Below are positions 1-8,420 of a stretch of DNA of 64,000 bases, piece after piece; positions within the stretch are counted from its first letter, which is position 1; each line of letters starts with the position of its first letter. Source of the stretch: Defluviitaleaceae bacterium (GTDB lineage Bacteria; Bacillota; Clostridia; Lachnospirales; UBA5962); contig WRBA01000004.1 of NCBI GenBank assembly GCA_009779915.1, positions 53,237 through 117,236 on the forward strand, given 5' to 3'. Made by a program: the position numbers and the translations under genes. The notes beneath the pieces were generated by a model. It ran no database searches. It worked only from the letters and a program-made list of their open reading frames with translations, and was not told the DNA's origin.

Positions 1-305
1 TTAACTCTGCTACTTTCTTAGGCTACGTAAGGGGTACATTCCATATTAACGGTATCGATGCTTCTAACAGAAGCCGTGGTGTTCACCAAGAAATGTCTGA
101 CCTTATTGACCTTGCACTCGCTACACCTGATCAAGCTCTCAGGATTCCTATGTACACTGAGATTAACAGAATGGCCAATGAGTTTACTCTCTCTATTCCT
201 ACTCATCAAGCTATGGTTGTAAAAGCTTTCAATGCGAACCTTATAGTTCCTGAAACTCCTGCAACCGGTGCTCTTGGTCTTAACATGATGTTCTGGAATG
301 ACTAA
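1..305 (+). CDS. Oligopeptide ABC transporter substrate-binding protein, C-terminal part (5' end outside window)
   Basis: The frame is open from the first bases of the window to the TAA at 303-305, so only about the last 100 residues are seen. The visible part ends with a segment containing 'YTEINRMANEF', an Ile-Pro pair and 'MVVKAFNANL'. This matches the usual tail of family 5 extracellular solute-binding proteins, where residues around 'iyqeiqrll...ipl' line the last strand-helix of lobe I. It would bind peptides, or possibly nickel or glycosides, outside the membrane and deliver them to the permeases that follow. The identity rests mainly on context: two Dpp/Opp-type permeases and two ATPases lie directly downstream on the same strand. 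Substrate cannot be told from this fragment. Confidence 0.75.
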   Translation, partial: NSATFLGYVRGTFHINGIDASNRSRGVHQEMSDLIDLALATPDQALRIPMYTEINRMANEFTLSIPTHQAMVVKAFNANLIVPETPATGALGLNMMFWND

Positions 306-407
306 TTTAAAGTTATAATTATTGGTTTTTAAGCTTATGCCCGGCTTCTCAGGTATGGGAGGTCGGGCAATTTAAGAAGATTTAGGAGATTAAAACATCT
401 TTATTTC

Positions 408-545
408 TTTATTAACGGCTGTACAAGCGTTCCGAGAGCTTTTCGAAAAGGATTTATATGTTTGATTCTTAATTTTGACATTGAAATTGGTGGTATCTTT
501 TTCGAAAAGCTCGGATTAATAATACGCCGTGCGTAAGTTAATAAA
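408..545. repeat. Imperfect inverted repeat between binding-protein and permease genes
   Basis: TTTATTAAC at 408-416 is mirrored by GTTAATAAA at 537-545. Inside lies a longer pairing: 'CCGAGAGCTTTTCGAAAA' (from about 431) against 'TTTTCGAAAAGCTCGG' (about 491-509). The whole 138-bp stretch can fold into one long hairpin. It sits in the 303-bp gap between the abundant binding protein and the first permease, a place where stem-loops often lower downstream expression. It could equally be a small mobile repeat. A weaker GC-rich stem (about 340-370, GCCCGG...CGGGC) precedes it without a clear T-run. I see no gene in 306-608. Confidence 0.55.
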
Positions 546-608
546 GTGCAGCAAATTGGCATTACATAATTGCCCTTTAAATGGGCTGTTAGAAAAGGAG
601 GAGGAAAT

Positions 609-1535
609 ATGTGGAAATATGTTATTAAAAGGCTAATCGCCCTAATTCCCGTTGTTGCCGGCTGTACATTCATAGTTTTTATGATTATGCACTTGTCACC
701 GGGTGACCCAGCTACCTTTGCTTTGGGTCAGGATGCAACACCTGAGGCTATTTACGAATGGCGTGAGATGCACGGTCTTAATGACCCTATACTCATTCAG
801 TATGCTAATTATATTGTAGGCGTTTTTATGGGTGATTTTGGTACTTCTTTCAGAAATAATGTATCCATTACTCAGGAGGTTATGCAGCGTTTCCCACACA
901 CGTTACAGCTAAGTATGGCTGCTCTGTCGGTTTCTTTGCTTTTAGCCTTCCCTATAGGTATTATATCAGCAGTTAAGCAAAATACTTGGATTGACGGATT
1001 ATCTATGTTTATTGCACTTATTGGTATTTCTATGCCTGTATTCTGGCTGGGTTTACTTTTGGTTCTTTTCTTTTCGTTACAATTAGGATGGTTCCCATCC
1101 TCTGGGGCAAATCAATGGAATTCCGTTGTACTGCCCGGTATAACTCTTGGTACCGGTATGATGGCAGCAATGGCTCGTACTACCCGTTCTTCTATGCTTG
1201 AGGTTATCAGGCAGGATTATATTAGAACAGCACGCTCAAAAGGGCTCTCCAACGGCAAAGTTATCCGCAAGCATGCCATACGTAATGCTCTTATCCCTGT
1301 TTTGACAATATTCGGTATTCAGCTTGGTAATCTTCTTACAGGTTCCGTTATAACTGAAACTGTTTTTGCCTGGCCGGGTATTGGTCGCCTTATGATTCAG
1401 GGTATAGCCGCCCGCGACTATCCGATGGTTTTAGGTTGCATGGTTATGTTTGTTCTGTGTTTTGCTGTTATTAATCTTCTTGTAGACCTTGCATACGCTT
1501 TTGTTGATCCGCGTATCAGGGCGCAATACAGATAG
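609..1535 (+). CDS. Oligopeptide/dipeptide ABC transporter permease (DppB/OppB type)
   Basis: This is a 308-residue inner-membrane permease of the binding-protein-dependent peptide importer family. The protein starts MWKYVIKRLIALIPV, the typical first helix of DppB/OppB, and carries 'MHLSPGDPA', also typical. Further transmembrane segments follow, and near residue 210 the EAA loop 'ARSKGLSNGKVIRKHAIRNA' contacts the ATPase. An upstream in-frame ATG at 570 exists, but the run AAAAGGAGGAGG ends about 5 bases before 609, so 609 is the chosen start. The next permease begins 11 bases after the stop, which indicates one operon. Peptide versus nickel specificity is not decided by the permease. Confidence 0.9.
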   Translation: MWKYVIKRLIALIPVVAGCTFIVFMIMHLSPGDPATFALGQDATPEAIYEWREMHGLNDPILIQYANYIVGVFMGDFGTSFRNNVSITQEVMQRFPHTLQLSMAALSVSLLLAFPIGIISAVKQNTWIDGLSMFIALIGISMPVFWLGLLLVLFFSLQLGWFPSSGANQWNSVVLPGITLGTGMMAAMARTTRSSMLEVIRQDYIRTARSKGLSNGKVIRKHAIRNALIPVLTIFGIQLGNLLTGSVITETVFAWPGIGRLMIQGIAARDYPMVLGCMVMFVLCFAVINLLVDLAYAFVDPRIRAQYR

Positions 1536-1546
1536 GAGGAACTTTT

Positions 1547-2443
1547 ATGAGTGAAAAAACTGCTGCAGCACCGGCTGCACCAAGTCAATTCAAAAAAACC
1601 AATCAATGGTTTGATGTTTGGCGCAGACTTAAGCAAAGTAAAACTGCTGTTATAGGTCTTGTAATATTTGTACTGCTTTGTTTAATGGCCTTAACCGCAC
1701 CTATATTTTTTAACTATGAACAAGATGTTATCAGAATTAATGTTCAAAACAGACTTCAGCCGCCTTCGGCTGAGCATTGGATGGGTACTGATGATGTTGG
1801 TCGTGATGTGCTTGCAAGAGTAGTTTGGGGCTCTCGTGCCTCTCTCTCTATTGCTTTCTCAATTGTGGCATTCTCCCTTTTCGTTGGCGGTACTATTGGA
1901 TCAACGGCTGGATATTTCGGAGGTGTCTACGATAATGTAGTAATGCGTATAATGGACATTTTCCAAGCCATACCCGGTATACTTCTTGCTATTACTATAG
2001 TTGCTGCATTAGGACCTAATACGGTCAATCTGGTTATCGCGCTGGTTGTATCCAGCTGTCCTGTTTTTGCAAGGGTTGTTCGCGGTCCTGTACTCACTAT
2101 AAGAGAAGTTGAGTATGTTGAGGCTGCAAAAGCTATCGGCGCAAAATCAGGCACAATTATAACCAGCCACGTACTTCCTAACTGTTTAGCACCTATTATA
2201 GTTCAAGCTACTCTCTCTGTAGCAGGTATGATACTTTCTGTTGCGGCGTTGAGTTTCCTTGGTCTTGGTATTCAGCCGCCGGCACCTGAGTGGGGTGCTA
2301 TGCTCTCAGGAGCTAGAACCTTTATTCGTGACCACAGTTATCTTGCCTTCTTCCCGGGGCTTGCTATAATGATAACAATACTGTCTCTAAACCTTCTTGG
2401 GGACGGGCTTAGAGATGCATTGGATCCAAGACTTAAGACTTGA
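1547..2443 (+). CDS. Oligopeptide/dipeptide ABC transporter permease (DppC/OppC type)
   Basis: This 298-residue protein is the second channel subunit, pairing with the DppB-like protein encoded just upstream. Its N-terminal cytoplasmic stretch is Ala-rich and followed by the OppC_N helix ('SKTAVIGLVIFVLLCL'). Next comes 'EHWMGTDDVGRDVLARVVWG', a segment strongly diagnostic of the DppC/OppC family. The EAA loop is 'AAKAIGAKSGTIITSHVLPN'. AGGAGG lies about 6 bases before the ATG. Its length is normal for the family. The following ATPase gene is separated by about 75 bases without an obvious terminator. Confidence 0.92.
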   Translation: MSEKTAAAPAAPSQFKKTNQWFDVWRRLKQSKTAVIGLVIFVLLCLMALTAPIFFNYEQDVIRINVQNRLQPPSAEHWMGTDDVGRDVLARVVWGSRASLSIAFSIVAFSLFVGGTIGSTAGYFGGVYDNVVMRIMDIFQAIPGILLAITIVAALGPNTVNLVIALVVSSCPVFARVVRGPVLTIREVEYVEAAKAIGAKSGTIITSHVLPNCLAPIIVQATLSVAGMILSVAALSFLGLGIQPPAPEWGAMLSGARTFIRDHSYLAFFPGLAIMITILSLNLLGDGLRDALDPRLKT

Positions 2444-2517
2444 TGCTTTATTTGCAAATATGTATCGAACTATAAACCGACTATTTTATGTCGGGTAAGA
2501 CAAGGAGTATGTTGTTA

Positions 2518-3534
2518 ATGAGCAATGTTTCTGATAATAGGAGGATGGCTTTAGAAATAGAGAACCTCGTTGTTGAATATCGTACCCATGAAGGTACTGT
2601 TCATGCACTTAATGGCTTAGATTTATATATAGAAAAGGGTAAAACCCTTGGCTTAGTTGGAGAAACTGGGGCCGGTAAAACCACCGCCGGCTTATCCGTA
2701 CTCAGACTTGTGCCTGACCCTCCCGGAGTTATTGTAGATGGTGCAATTAAGCTTAACGGCGAAACTATCTTCGATAAAACCGATAAAGAAATGGAAAGTA
2801 TTCGCGGTAAAGCTGTTTCCATGATTTTCCAAGATCCTATGACAAGCTTAAACCCTGTTTTTACAGTGGAAGACCAGATAGCGGAAGTTATTGAGCGCCA
2901 CGAGCAGCTCACTAAGGAAGAATCTTATGTAAAAGCTCGTGAAATGCTTGAACTTGTTGGTATCCCCGGTACTCGCGGCGGTGAATATCCTCACCAATTC
3001 TCTGGCGGTATGAAACAGCGTGTTGTTATCGCTATAGCTCTTGCCTGTAGTCCAAGCGTTCTTATAGCTGATGAGCCAACTACCGCTCTTGATGTTACAA
3101 TCCAAGCGCAGGTTCTTGAGATGATGAAAGGACTTCGCGAAAAATATGATACTTCCATGCTTATGATTACTCACGACCTTGGTATTGTGGCTGAAATTTG
3201 TGATTCTGTTTCAGTTATATATGCCGGCAGAGTTATTGAGCACGGAGATTTGGAAGATGTTTTCGACAATACAAGACATCCTTATACTGAGGGTTTGTTC
3301 AATTCGCTTCCTAACCTTCAAGACAGGCAATCCAGACTTAAGCCTATTCAAGGGCTTATGCCTGACCCAAGAGATCTTCCTACAGGATGTCCATTCCATC
3401 CACGATGTGATTATGCGAAAGATATCTGTTCGAAAGAAAGACCTCCAAAAACATATAGAAACGAAAGACATTATGTTGAATGTCATCTTTATAACAGTGA
3501 AAACATAGTCGAAGGGAAGGTGATCAACCGATGA
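2518..3534 (+). CDS. Oligopeptide ABC transporter ATP-binding protein (DppD/OppD type)
   Basis: This is the first of two nucleotide-binding subunits that power the importer. It has the Walker A motif GETGAGKTT, the ABC signature FSGGMKQR, and Walker B '[12 protein letters not shown]' followed by the H-loop 'MITHDLG'. The C-terminal oligopeptide/dipeptide extension carries a Cys pattern '[15 protein letters not shown]', known in some relatives to hold an iron-sulfur cluster. In-frame ATGs lie at 2488, 2509, 2518 and 2545. AAGGAG at 2502-2507 is best spaced for 2518, so that start (338 residues) was chosen. The stop overlaps the next start by four bases (ATGA), so translation is probably coupled. 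Confidence 0.9.
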   Translation: MSNVSDNRRMALEIENLVVEYRTHEGTVHALNGLDLYIEKGKTLGLVGETGAGKTTAGLSVLRLVPDPPGVIVDGAIKLNGETIFDKTDKEMESIRGKAVSMIFQDPMTSLNPVFTVEDQIAEVIERHEQLTKEESYVKAREMLELVGIPGTRGGEYPHQFSGGMKQRVVIAIALACSPSVLIADEPTTALDVTIQAQVLEMMKGLREKYDTSMLMITHDLGIVAEICDSVSVIYAGRVIEHGDLEDVFDNTRHPYTEGLFNSLPNLQDRQSRLKPIQGLMPDPRDLPTGCPFHPRCDYAKDICSKERPPKTYRNERHYVECHLYNSENIVEGKVINR

Positions 3535-4514
3535 GCGAAACTAATACTAATGCCCCGTTATTAGAGGTAAAAGGTTTAAAGAAATATTTCAAAACAAGGC
3601 GTGGTATGCTTCATGCTGTTGATGATGTTTCCTTCAAAATTGAACGTGGTAAAACATTGGGTATAGTTGGTGAATCCGGTTGTGGCAAATCAACCTTAGG
3701 TCGTGCTATACTTAGGCTTTTAGAGCCAAATGGCGGTCAAGTACTTTTCGAGGGGCAAGATGTTGCTAATCTCAATGCCGAGCAAATGCGCCTTAAACGC
3801 AGAGATATGCAAATAATCTTCCAAGATCCATTTTCGTCCCTTAACCCTCGTAAAACCATTGCCCAAACTATTGGCGAGCCTTTAAAACTTAACAAAATCA
3901 TCACAGATAAAAACAAGCGTATGGAGAGAGTGCTTGAGCTTATGAGCATCGTTGGTCTTGCTGAGCGTCTTGTTAACACTTATCCTCATGAACTTGATGG
4001 TGGAAGGCGTCAGCGTATAGGTGTTGCACGCGCTCTTGCCCTTAATCCAAAGTTTATCGTTTGCGATGAGCCTGTTTCAGCACTTGACGTTTCTATTCAG
4101 GCACAGGTGCTTAACCTTATGAAAGAGCTTCAGTCATCTTTAGGTCTTACTTATATGTTCATAACTCACGACTTGTCTGTTGTTAATCACTTTTCGGACG
4201 ATATCGGCGTTATGTACCTTGGTAGAATGATAGAAAAAGCACCTGCGGAAGAGTTGTTTGCAAATCCAATTCATCCATATACTAAAGCTCTTCTGTCAGC
4301 TATTCCGATTCCTGATATTCATTATAAAATGGAACGTATACTTCTTAGGGGTGAGGTTTCTTCTCCAATCGAGCCGCCTAATATGTGCCGTTTTGCGCCT
4401 CGTTGCAACGATTGTATGGAAAAATGCAGAACTTCTGAGCCAGCATTGGTTGAAGTATCTCCCGGTCATTTTGTTTCTTGCTTCTTGGCAAGTGATGAGG
4501 TTATGCCTGTATAG
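3531..4514 (+). CDS. Oligopeptide ABC transporter ATP-binding protein (DppF/OppF type)
   Basis: This 327-residue protein is the second ATPase, expected to form a heterodimer with the DppD-like subunit. It has Walker [10 protein letters not shown] and Walker B '[14 protein letters not shown]', and ends with '[15 protein letters not shown]' in the peptide-transporter C-terminal domain. The ABC signature reads LDGGRRQR instead of LSGGQRQR. I recall the same variant in clostridial OppF homologues, so it is probably functional. The ATG overlaps the previous stop, and AAGG lies upstream. A strong intrinsic terminator follows 17 bases after the stop and ends the operon. Confidence 0.92.
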   Translation: MSETNTNAPLLEVKGLKKYFKTRRGMLHAVDDVSFKIERGKTLGIVGESGCGKSTLGRAILRLLEPNGGQVLFEGQDVANLNAEQMRLKRRDMQIIFQDPFSSLNPRKTIAQTIGEPLKLNKIITDKNKRMERVLELMSIVGLAERLVNTYPHELDGGRRQRIGVARALALNPKFIVCDEPVSALDVSIQAQVLNLMKELQSSLGLTYMFITHDLSVVNHFSDDIGVMYLGRMIEKAPAEELFANPIHPYTKALLSAIPIPDIHYKMERILLRGEVSSPIEPPNMCRFAPRCNDCMEKCRTSEPALVEVSPGHFVSCFLASDEVMPV

Positions 4515-4531
4515 TTTTGTAAGTTTTTACA

Positions 4532-4571
4532 AATCCCTTGGTAGCTTTCTAGCTATCAAGGGATTTTTTTA
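4532..4571 (+). terminator. Intrinsic terminator of the peptide transporter operon
   Basis: A 15-bp stem (AATCCCTTGGTAGCT at 4532-4546 against AGCTATCAAGGGATT at 4551-4565, one G-T pair) with a TTCT loop is followed by a run of T residues. It lies just after the OppF-like stop codon. Confidence 0.93.
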
Positions 4572-4623
4572 TATTATTCACTTGAAACTTTCGAAAAAAT
4601 TCGATAAAATCCAACAATATCCT

Positions 4624-4651
4624 TTTACAAATAGTTTTTTTTATGTATAAT
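4624..4651 (+). promoter_or_regulatory. Candidate sigma-A promoter for the mbl-flagellar operon
   Basis: TTTACA at 4624-4629 and a perfect TATAAT at 4646-4651 are separated by 16 bases. The pair follows the terminator and lies about 145 bases before the mreB/mbl start, with no other gene in between. A long 5' leader would result. Confidence 0.6.
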
Positions 4652-4797
4652 ATATATTAGGACTGTGAATATGACTGCAAATTAGTAGCCTAGTCCCCTA
4701 TGAATAGAACTAATTTTCTCGACAATTACAGCTTTTATTCATTAATAAAATTTTCTCAATATTCTTGATATATTTGACGATATATAAAGGAGACAAG

Positions 4798-5859
4798 ATG
4801 CGGGATATATTTGGTCTTGGCAAGTTTAAAATGATGGGTTCCGATATGGGTATTGACCTTGGCACCGCTTCTATACTCGTTTACATAAAAGGTCAGGGAA
4901 TTGTACTCCAGGAGCCTTCTGTAGTGGCTATTGAAAAAAGCTCTCATACTATAGTAGCCGTCGGAGAGGACGCACGCCGTATGCTCGGGCGTACCCCTGG
5001 AAATATTGTTGCTGTGCGCCCTTTGAGGGAAGGTGTAATATCCGATTATGATATTACCGAGAAAATGCTTAGAGCTTTTATAGAAAAATCTATCGGTAAA
5101 CCTCTTTTCATAAAGCCACGTATTGCAGTTTGTGTACCTTCTGCCGTTACAGAGGTTGAACGCAGGGCAGTTGAAGATGCAACCATGCAGGCGGGGGCAA
5201 GGCAAGTATTTATTATTGAGGAACCTATATCAGCGGCAATTGGTGCCGGTATAGACATATCTCGTGCAAAAGGCTCTATGTTAGTGGATATCGGCGGCGG
5301 TACTACTGATGTTGCGGTTATCTCATTAGGGGGTGCTGTTATAAGCTCTTCCATAAAAGTTGCCGGCGATAATTTTGACGAAGCTATAATACGCTATATG
5401 AGGCGAAAGCATAATACCCTCATAGGCGAGAGATCCGCTGAAGATTTGAAGATTAACATAGGCACAGTTTATGATCGTACTATCAAGGTAGCCATGGAAA
5501 TAAGAGGCAGGAATTTAATTACAGGTCTCCCTAAAAATATTACGGTAACAAGTGACGAAATGCAGGAGGCACTTCACGAACCTGTTGAAACTATTATAAA
5601 TGTTATCCATAACGTTCTTGAAAAAACACCACCGGAACTTGCTGCTGATATATCTGATAGAGGTATTGTGCTAACAGGCGGCGGCAGTTTAATATATGGT
5701 CTTGATAAACTTTTAAAATCTCGTACAGGCATAAACGCAATTGTAGCTGATAATGCTATATCTTGTGTGGCAATAGGAACAGGTAAATATGTTGATTACA
5801 TAACAAGTGACAAAGCTATGGAAAGTAAAAAAATGCGAAGGCAAATCATAAGGAGGTAG
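4798..5859 (+). CDS. mbl: Rod shape-determining actin homologue, MreB/Mbl family
   Basis: This 353-residue bacterial actin forms membrane-bound filaments that direct lateral wall synthesis. The phosphate-1 motif is 'GIDLGTASILVYI' and the phosphate-2 motif is 'LVDIGGGTTDVAVISLGG'. The adenosine-site segment 'GIVLTGGGSLIYGLDKLL' is near residue 280. The start at 4798 has AAAGGAGA upstream; an earlier in-frame ATG at 4765 has no ribosome site. Two flagellar rod/hook genes follow directly. This is the mbl-flhO-flhP order I know from Bacillus, so Mbl is a better name than MreB; no mreC/mreD is present. The Lys/Arg-rich C-terminal end (MESKKMRRQIIRR) is slightly extended. Confidence 0.88.
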   Translation: MRDIFGLGKFKMMGSDMGIDLGTASILVYIKGQGIVLQEPSVVAIEKSSHTIVAVGEDARRMLGRTPGNIVAVRPLREGVISDYDITEKMLRAFIEKSIGKPLFIKPRIAVCVPSAVTEVERRAVEDATMQAGARQVFIIEEPISAAIGAGIDISRAKGSMLVDIGGGTTDVAVISLGGAVISSSIKVAGDNFDEAIIRYMRRKHNTLIGERSAEDLKINIGTVYDRTIKVAMEIRGRNLITGLPKNITVTSDEMQEALHEPVETIINVIHNVLEKTPPELAADISDRGIVLTGGGSLIYGLDKLLKSRTGINAIVADNAISCVAIGTGKYVDYITSDKAMESKKMRRQIIRR

Positions 5860-5862
5860 TCT

Positions 5863-6639
5863 ATGTTACGAGGTCTCTACACTTCCGCTACGGGAATGAC
5901 CACTCAAATGAACCGCATGGACGTAATATCCAATAATATAGCTAATGTAAACACCACTGGCTTTAAAAGGGATCGTGTTATAACCCAGTCTTTTACCGAT
6001 GAATTTATAAGGCGTGTAAACGACCCATCAATAAACGATCCTGTAAGGCTTCCTTTTAGAAACTCTGTACCTGTAGGCAGATATTCCCTTGGTACTTTTG
6101 TAGATGATTTGTCTACTGATTTTACTACAGGCTCTTTTAACACTACCGGAGGTACATTTGACCTTGCTATAAACGGTTCCGGATTTTTTGCCGTAAATTC
6201 CGGCGGGCAGGAACGCTATACAAGAGACGGTGCTTTTACCTTAAATCAAGACCGTATGCTGGTTACTAAGGACGGTTTTTCTGTAACCGGAGCTGATGGA
6301 AATCCTATAATTATACCTGACGGTATGGTAAGTATTACCCCAGCCGGCGAAATTTTTGTAGATGGTGAACTTATAAATACAATAAGATTAATGGATTTTG
6401 AAAATCCAGCGATGCTTAGGAATCAAGGCGCAAATCTTTGGAATGCTCTGCCCGGTGCAAACCCTGTACCTTTTACCGGCAGTGTTGAGCAGGGTGTACT
6501 TGAGTTATCCAATGTAAATATAGTAAGAGAAATGGTTGAAATGATTGAAATATCCAGAGCTTATGAGGCCAACCAGCGCATGATTACCGTTATTGATACT
6601 ACAATGCAGCTTGCGGCTAACGATATAGGTAGAAAATAG
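5863..6639 (+). CDS. flhO: Flagellar rod/hook-basal body protein (FlgF/FlgG family, FlhO-like)
   Basis: This 258-residue structural protein of the flagellar rod would be exported by the flagellar type III apparatus, without a signal peptide. The N-terminal motif 'NRMDVISNNIANVNTTGFKRD' is the conserved flagellar rod/hook segment. The C-terminal motif 'MVEMIEISRAYEANQRMI' is the partner helix; both form the coiled-coil D0 domain. The middle contains 'GSGFFAVN' and 'RYTRDGAF', typical of FlgF/FlgG. It starts three bases after the mbl stop with AGGAGG before the ATG. A second paralogue follows. By position it matches FlhO, while by sequence it could also be called FlgF. Confidence 0.88.
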   Translation: MLRGLYTSATGMTTQMNRMDVISNNIANVNTTGFKRDRVITQSFTDEFIRRVNDPSINDPVRLPFRNSVPVGRYSLGTFVDDLSTDFTTGSFNTTGGTFDLAINGSGFFAVNSGGQERYTRDGAFTLNQDRMLVTKDGFSVTGADGNPIIIPDGMVSITPAGEIFVDGELINTIRLMDFENPAMLRNQGANLWNALPGANPVPFTGSVEQGVLELSNVNIVREMVEMIEISRAYEANQRMITVIDTTMQLAANDIGRK

Positions 6640-6661
6640 ATAAACTAGGGGGAAAACCATT

Positions 6662-7489
6662 ATGATGCGTTCTTTATGGACAGCTGCTTCAGGCATGAAT
6701 AGTATGCAAATGAATATAGACACTATTGCTAATAATATTTCCAATGTAAATACTACCGCCTTTAAAAGAGAAAGATTGGAGTTTAAAAGTCTTCTCTACC
6801 AAACATTACAAAGGGCTGATTTAGACCCGGCTAACTTAGGTGGTCGCCCTGTTAATTTACAGGTTGGCTTGGGTGTTCGTCCGGCTGCTACTTCCAGACT
6901 TTTCACTCAAGGTAATTTGCTTCAAACTCAAAATAATTTGGATTTCGCTATTGAGGGACCCGGCTTATTTGCTGTTAGGATTTCTGAGGATGAAATACGC
7001 TACACCCGTGACGGGTCTTTCAAAATAAGTGTCGCCGAAGATGGTGAGCTTATGCTTGTTACAAGCCAAGGTTTCCCTGTTTTAAGTACAGAGGAAGAAC
7101 CTATTATTTTCCCTGAGGCTGATGATTTTAGGTTAAACACTTTATCTGTTGACAGAGACGGTAATTTTACATATATAGACTCTGAAGGGGAACTTCAAGA
7201 GCTGGATTTTCAGATTGCTATTGTACAATTTTCTAATGTGCAAGGTTTGGAAGCTGTAGGCGGCAATTTCTTTGCCGCAACCCCTGCCTCTGGTGAAGCT
7301 ATTATGGAAGCCGACGGCGATACAGCCCAAAGAAGTAATTTGGTTCAAGGTTATCTTGAAGGCTCTAATGTTTCAGTAGCCGAGGAAATGATTAATATGA
7401 TAACAACCCAAAGGGCTTTTGACTTAAATTCGAGAGTTATTCATGCCTCTGATGAAATGCTTCAAGGTGCTGCTAATCTTAGGAGATAG
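6662..7489 (+). CDS. flhP: Flagellar rod/hook-basal body protein (FlgG family, FlhP-like)
   Basis: This 275-residue protein is a paralogue of the gene just upstream and a likely distal-rod component. The N-terminal segment 'NIDTIANNISNVNTTAFKRE' and C-terminal 'EEMINMITTQRAFDLNSRVI' are the family's D0 helices. 'GPGLFAV' and 'RYTRDGSF' mark the beta-rich middle. The ORF begins ATGATG; GGGGGAAAA lies some 8 bases upstream. A FlgJ-like gene follows after 37 bases, so the four genes 4798-7889 look like one transcription unit linking cell shape and flagellar assembly. Confidence 0.88.
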   Translation: MMRSLWTAASGMNSMQMNIDTIANNISNVNTTAFKRERLEFKSLLYQTLQRADLDPANLGGRPVNLQVGLGVRPAATSRLFTQGNLLQTQNNLDFAIEGPGLFAVRISEDEIRYTRDGSFKISVAEDGELMLVTSQGFPVLSTEEEPIIFPEADDFRLNTLSVDRDGNFTYIDSEGELQELDFQIAIVQFSNVQGLEAVGGNFFAATPASGEAIMEADGDTAQRSNLVQGYLEGSNVSVAEEMINMITTQRAFDLNSRVIHASDEMLQGAANLRR

Positions 7490-7526
7490 AGTTTTTTCAC
7501 TTAATTATAATTAGGGGGAAACTATT

Positions 7527-7889
7527 ATGGATATTAATTTAGGCTCTATAGCAGGTTTAGGTAATGCATCACTTTCCAGGCAGGCTGCTGAAATAGGCAG
7601 AGAAGATGCCCGTGCCAGCTCTTTCCAAGATGAACTTGAAAATGCTTTAGCTTCCGGCGAAAGCGCAAAGATGAAAGAAGCCGCAAGAGCATTCGAAGCC
7701 CATTTTATAAATATGATGTTTAAACAAATGCGCGCAACCATCCATCATTCAGGTGGTATATTTGAAAGAAGCCAAACGGAAAAACTGTTCCAGGAAATGT
7801 TAGACGAACAATTTGCCGAAATAGCAGCTAAGAACGACGGCTTTGGTCTTGCAAGAGAAATTTATGAGCAATTGAGACGGAATGTTTAA
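7527..7889 (+). CDS. FlgJ N-terminal-domain-like rod-binding protein
   Basis: This 120-residue protein resembles the N-terminal rod-binding domain of FlgJ, without the muramidase domain found in proteobacterial FlgJ. The recognisable part is 'EAARAFEAHFINMMFKQMR' (about residues 50-68), followed by 'FQEMLDEQFAEIAAKN' with a final 'GLAREIYEQL'. Single-domain versions are usual in clostridia. It probably helps rod subunits assemble in the periplasm or wall space. A GGGGGAAA sequence precedes the ATG. It is the last recognisable gene of the mbl-flagellar unit. Confidence 0.75.
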   Translation: MDINLGSIAGLGNASLSRQAAEIGREDARASSFQDELENALASGESAKMKEAARAFEAHFINMMFKQMRATIHHSGGIFERSQTEKLFQEMLDEQFAEIAAKNDGFGLAREIYEQLRRNV

Positions 7890-8035
7890 TGTTGAATGAT
7901 AAAGCTTTATACAAAATAAAATTACATATATCTCTGATAAGAAGAGTTTTATCTACTGATTCAATGCTTTTAAGGCATAAACTTGAGATAGTTCGCTATA
8001 TTTTCTTTTCGCCCCACTTTAATTAGTATTAGTGG

Positions 8036-8065
8036 TTGACATTTATGTATCTGCTGTGATAGTGT
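8036..8065 (+). promoter_or_regulatory. Promoter of the metK riboswitch transcript
   Basis: TTGACA at 8036-8041 and TAGTGT at 8060-8065, spaced by 18 bases, lie just before the SAM-I aptamer. The same arrangement (TTGACATTTA..., TAGTAT) stands before the second SAM-I riboswitch at 31405-31434, which supports the call. Confidence 0.7.
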
Positions 8066-8082
8066 TACTAAAACAATATAAA

Positions 8083-8198
8083 TCTTCATCAAGAGTTGGC
8101 TGAGGGATTTGGTCCTATGACGCCACGGCAACCATCGCCTTTATTTAATGTGAAACGGTGCCACTTCCAACAGGTATATACCTGATAGATGAATGAGA
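8083..8198 (+). ncRNA. SAM-I (S-box) riboswitch upstream of metK
   Basis: The conserved S-box core is visible: 'TCAAGAG', then 'GAGGGATTTGG', 'CCTATGACGCC', 'CGGCAACC' and 'GGTGCCACTTCCAAC'. Closing P1 arms TCTTCATC (8083-8090) and GATGAATGAGA (8188-8198) pair. An intrinsic terminator follows at 8209-8242. When SAM is bound the terminator should form and metK expression stop. Almost the same aptamer precedes metY at 31457. Confidence 0.95.
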
Positions 8199-8208
8199 TA
8201 AAGTTTTC

Positions 8209-8242
8209 AAAAATCTCTTCGTCTGTGCGAAGAGATTTTTTT
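8209..8242 (+). terminator. Riboswitch-controlled terminator of metK
   Basis: A perfect 11-bp stem (AAATCTCTTCG at 8211-8221 against CGAAGAGATTT at 8228-8238) is followed by a T-run. It lies directly behind the S-box aptamer, as expected for a transcriptional OFF switch. Confidence 0.92.
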
Positions 8243-8256
8243 GTGTTTATAGTGAG

Positions 8257-8382
8257 TTAACTTCAAAATGCTCACACGAAGCGTGAAGCATTTTGAAGTT
8301 AAGCGAACGGCTCGTTGAGCTGGGAAGGGATTGCAGAGCAATCCCCCTGCTTTAACTTGTAAAGTACTACAAGTTAAAGCAG
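8257..8382. repeat. Three successive perfect hairpins between riboswitch terminator and metK
   Basis: Hairpin 1: TTAACTTCAAAATGCT (8257-8272) pairs fully with 8287-8302. Hairpin 2: GGGATTGC (8327-8334) pairs with GCAATCCC (8338-8345). Hairpin 3: CTGCTTTAACTTGTA (8347-8361) pairs with TACAAGTTAAAGCAG (8368-8382). None ends in a T-run. They are transcribed only when the SAM switch is open. The rest of 7890-8420 holds the promoter, the riboswitch and a doubtful 45-codon ORF at 7889-8026. Confidence 0.85.
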
Positions 8383-8420
8383 TATACATTGAAGATAACA
8401 AGAAAAAGGAGGGCTATAAA

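Noticed and set aside
3531..4514. LDGGRRQR signature as a sign of a dead OppF ATPase
   Set aside because: Walker A, Walker B and the H-loop are intact, and the same variant is remembered from functional clostridial relatives.
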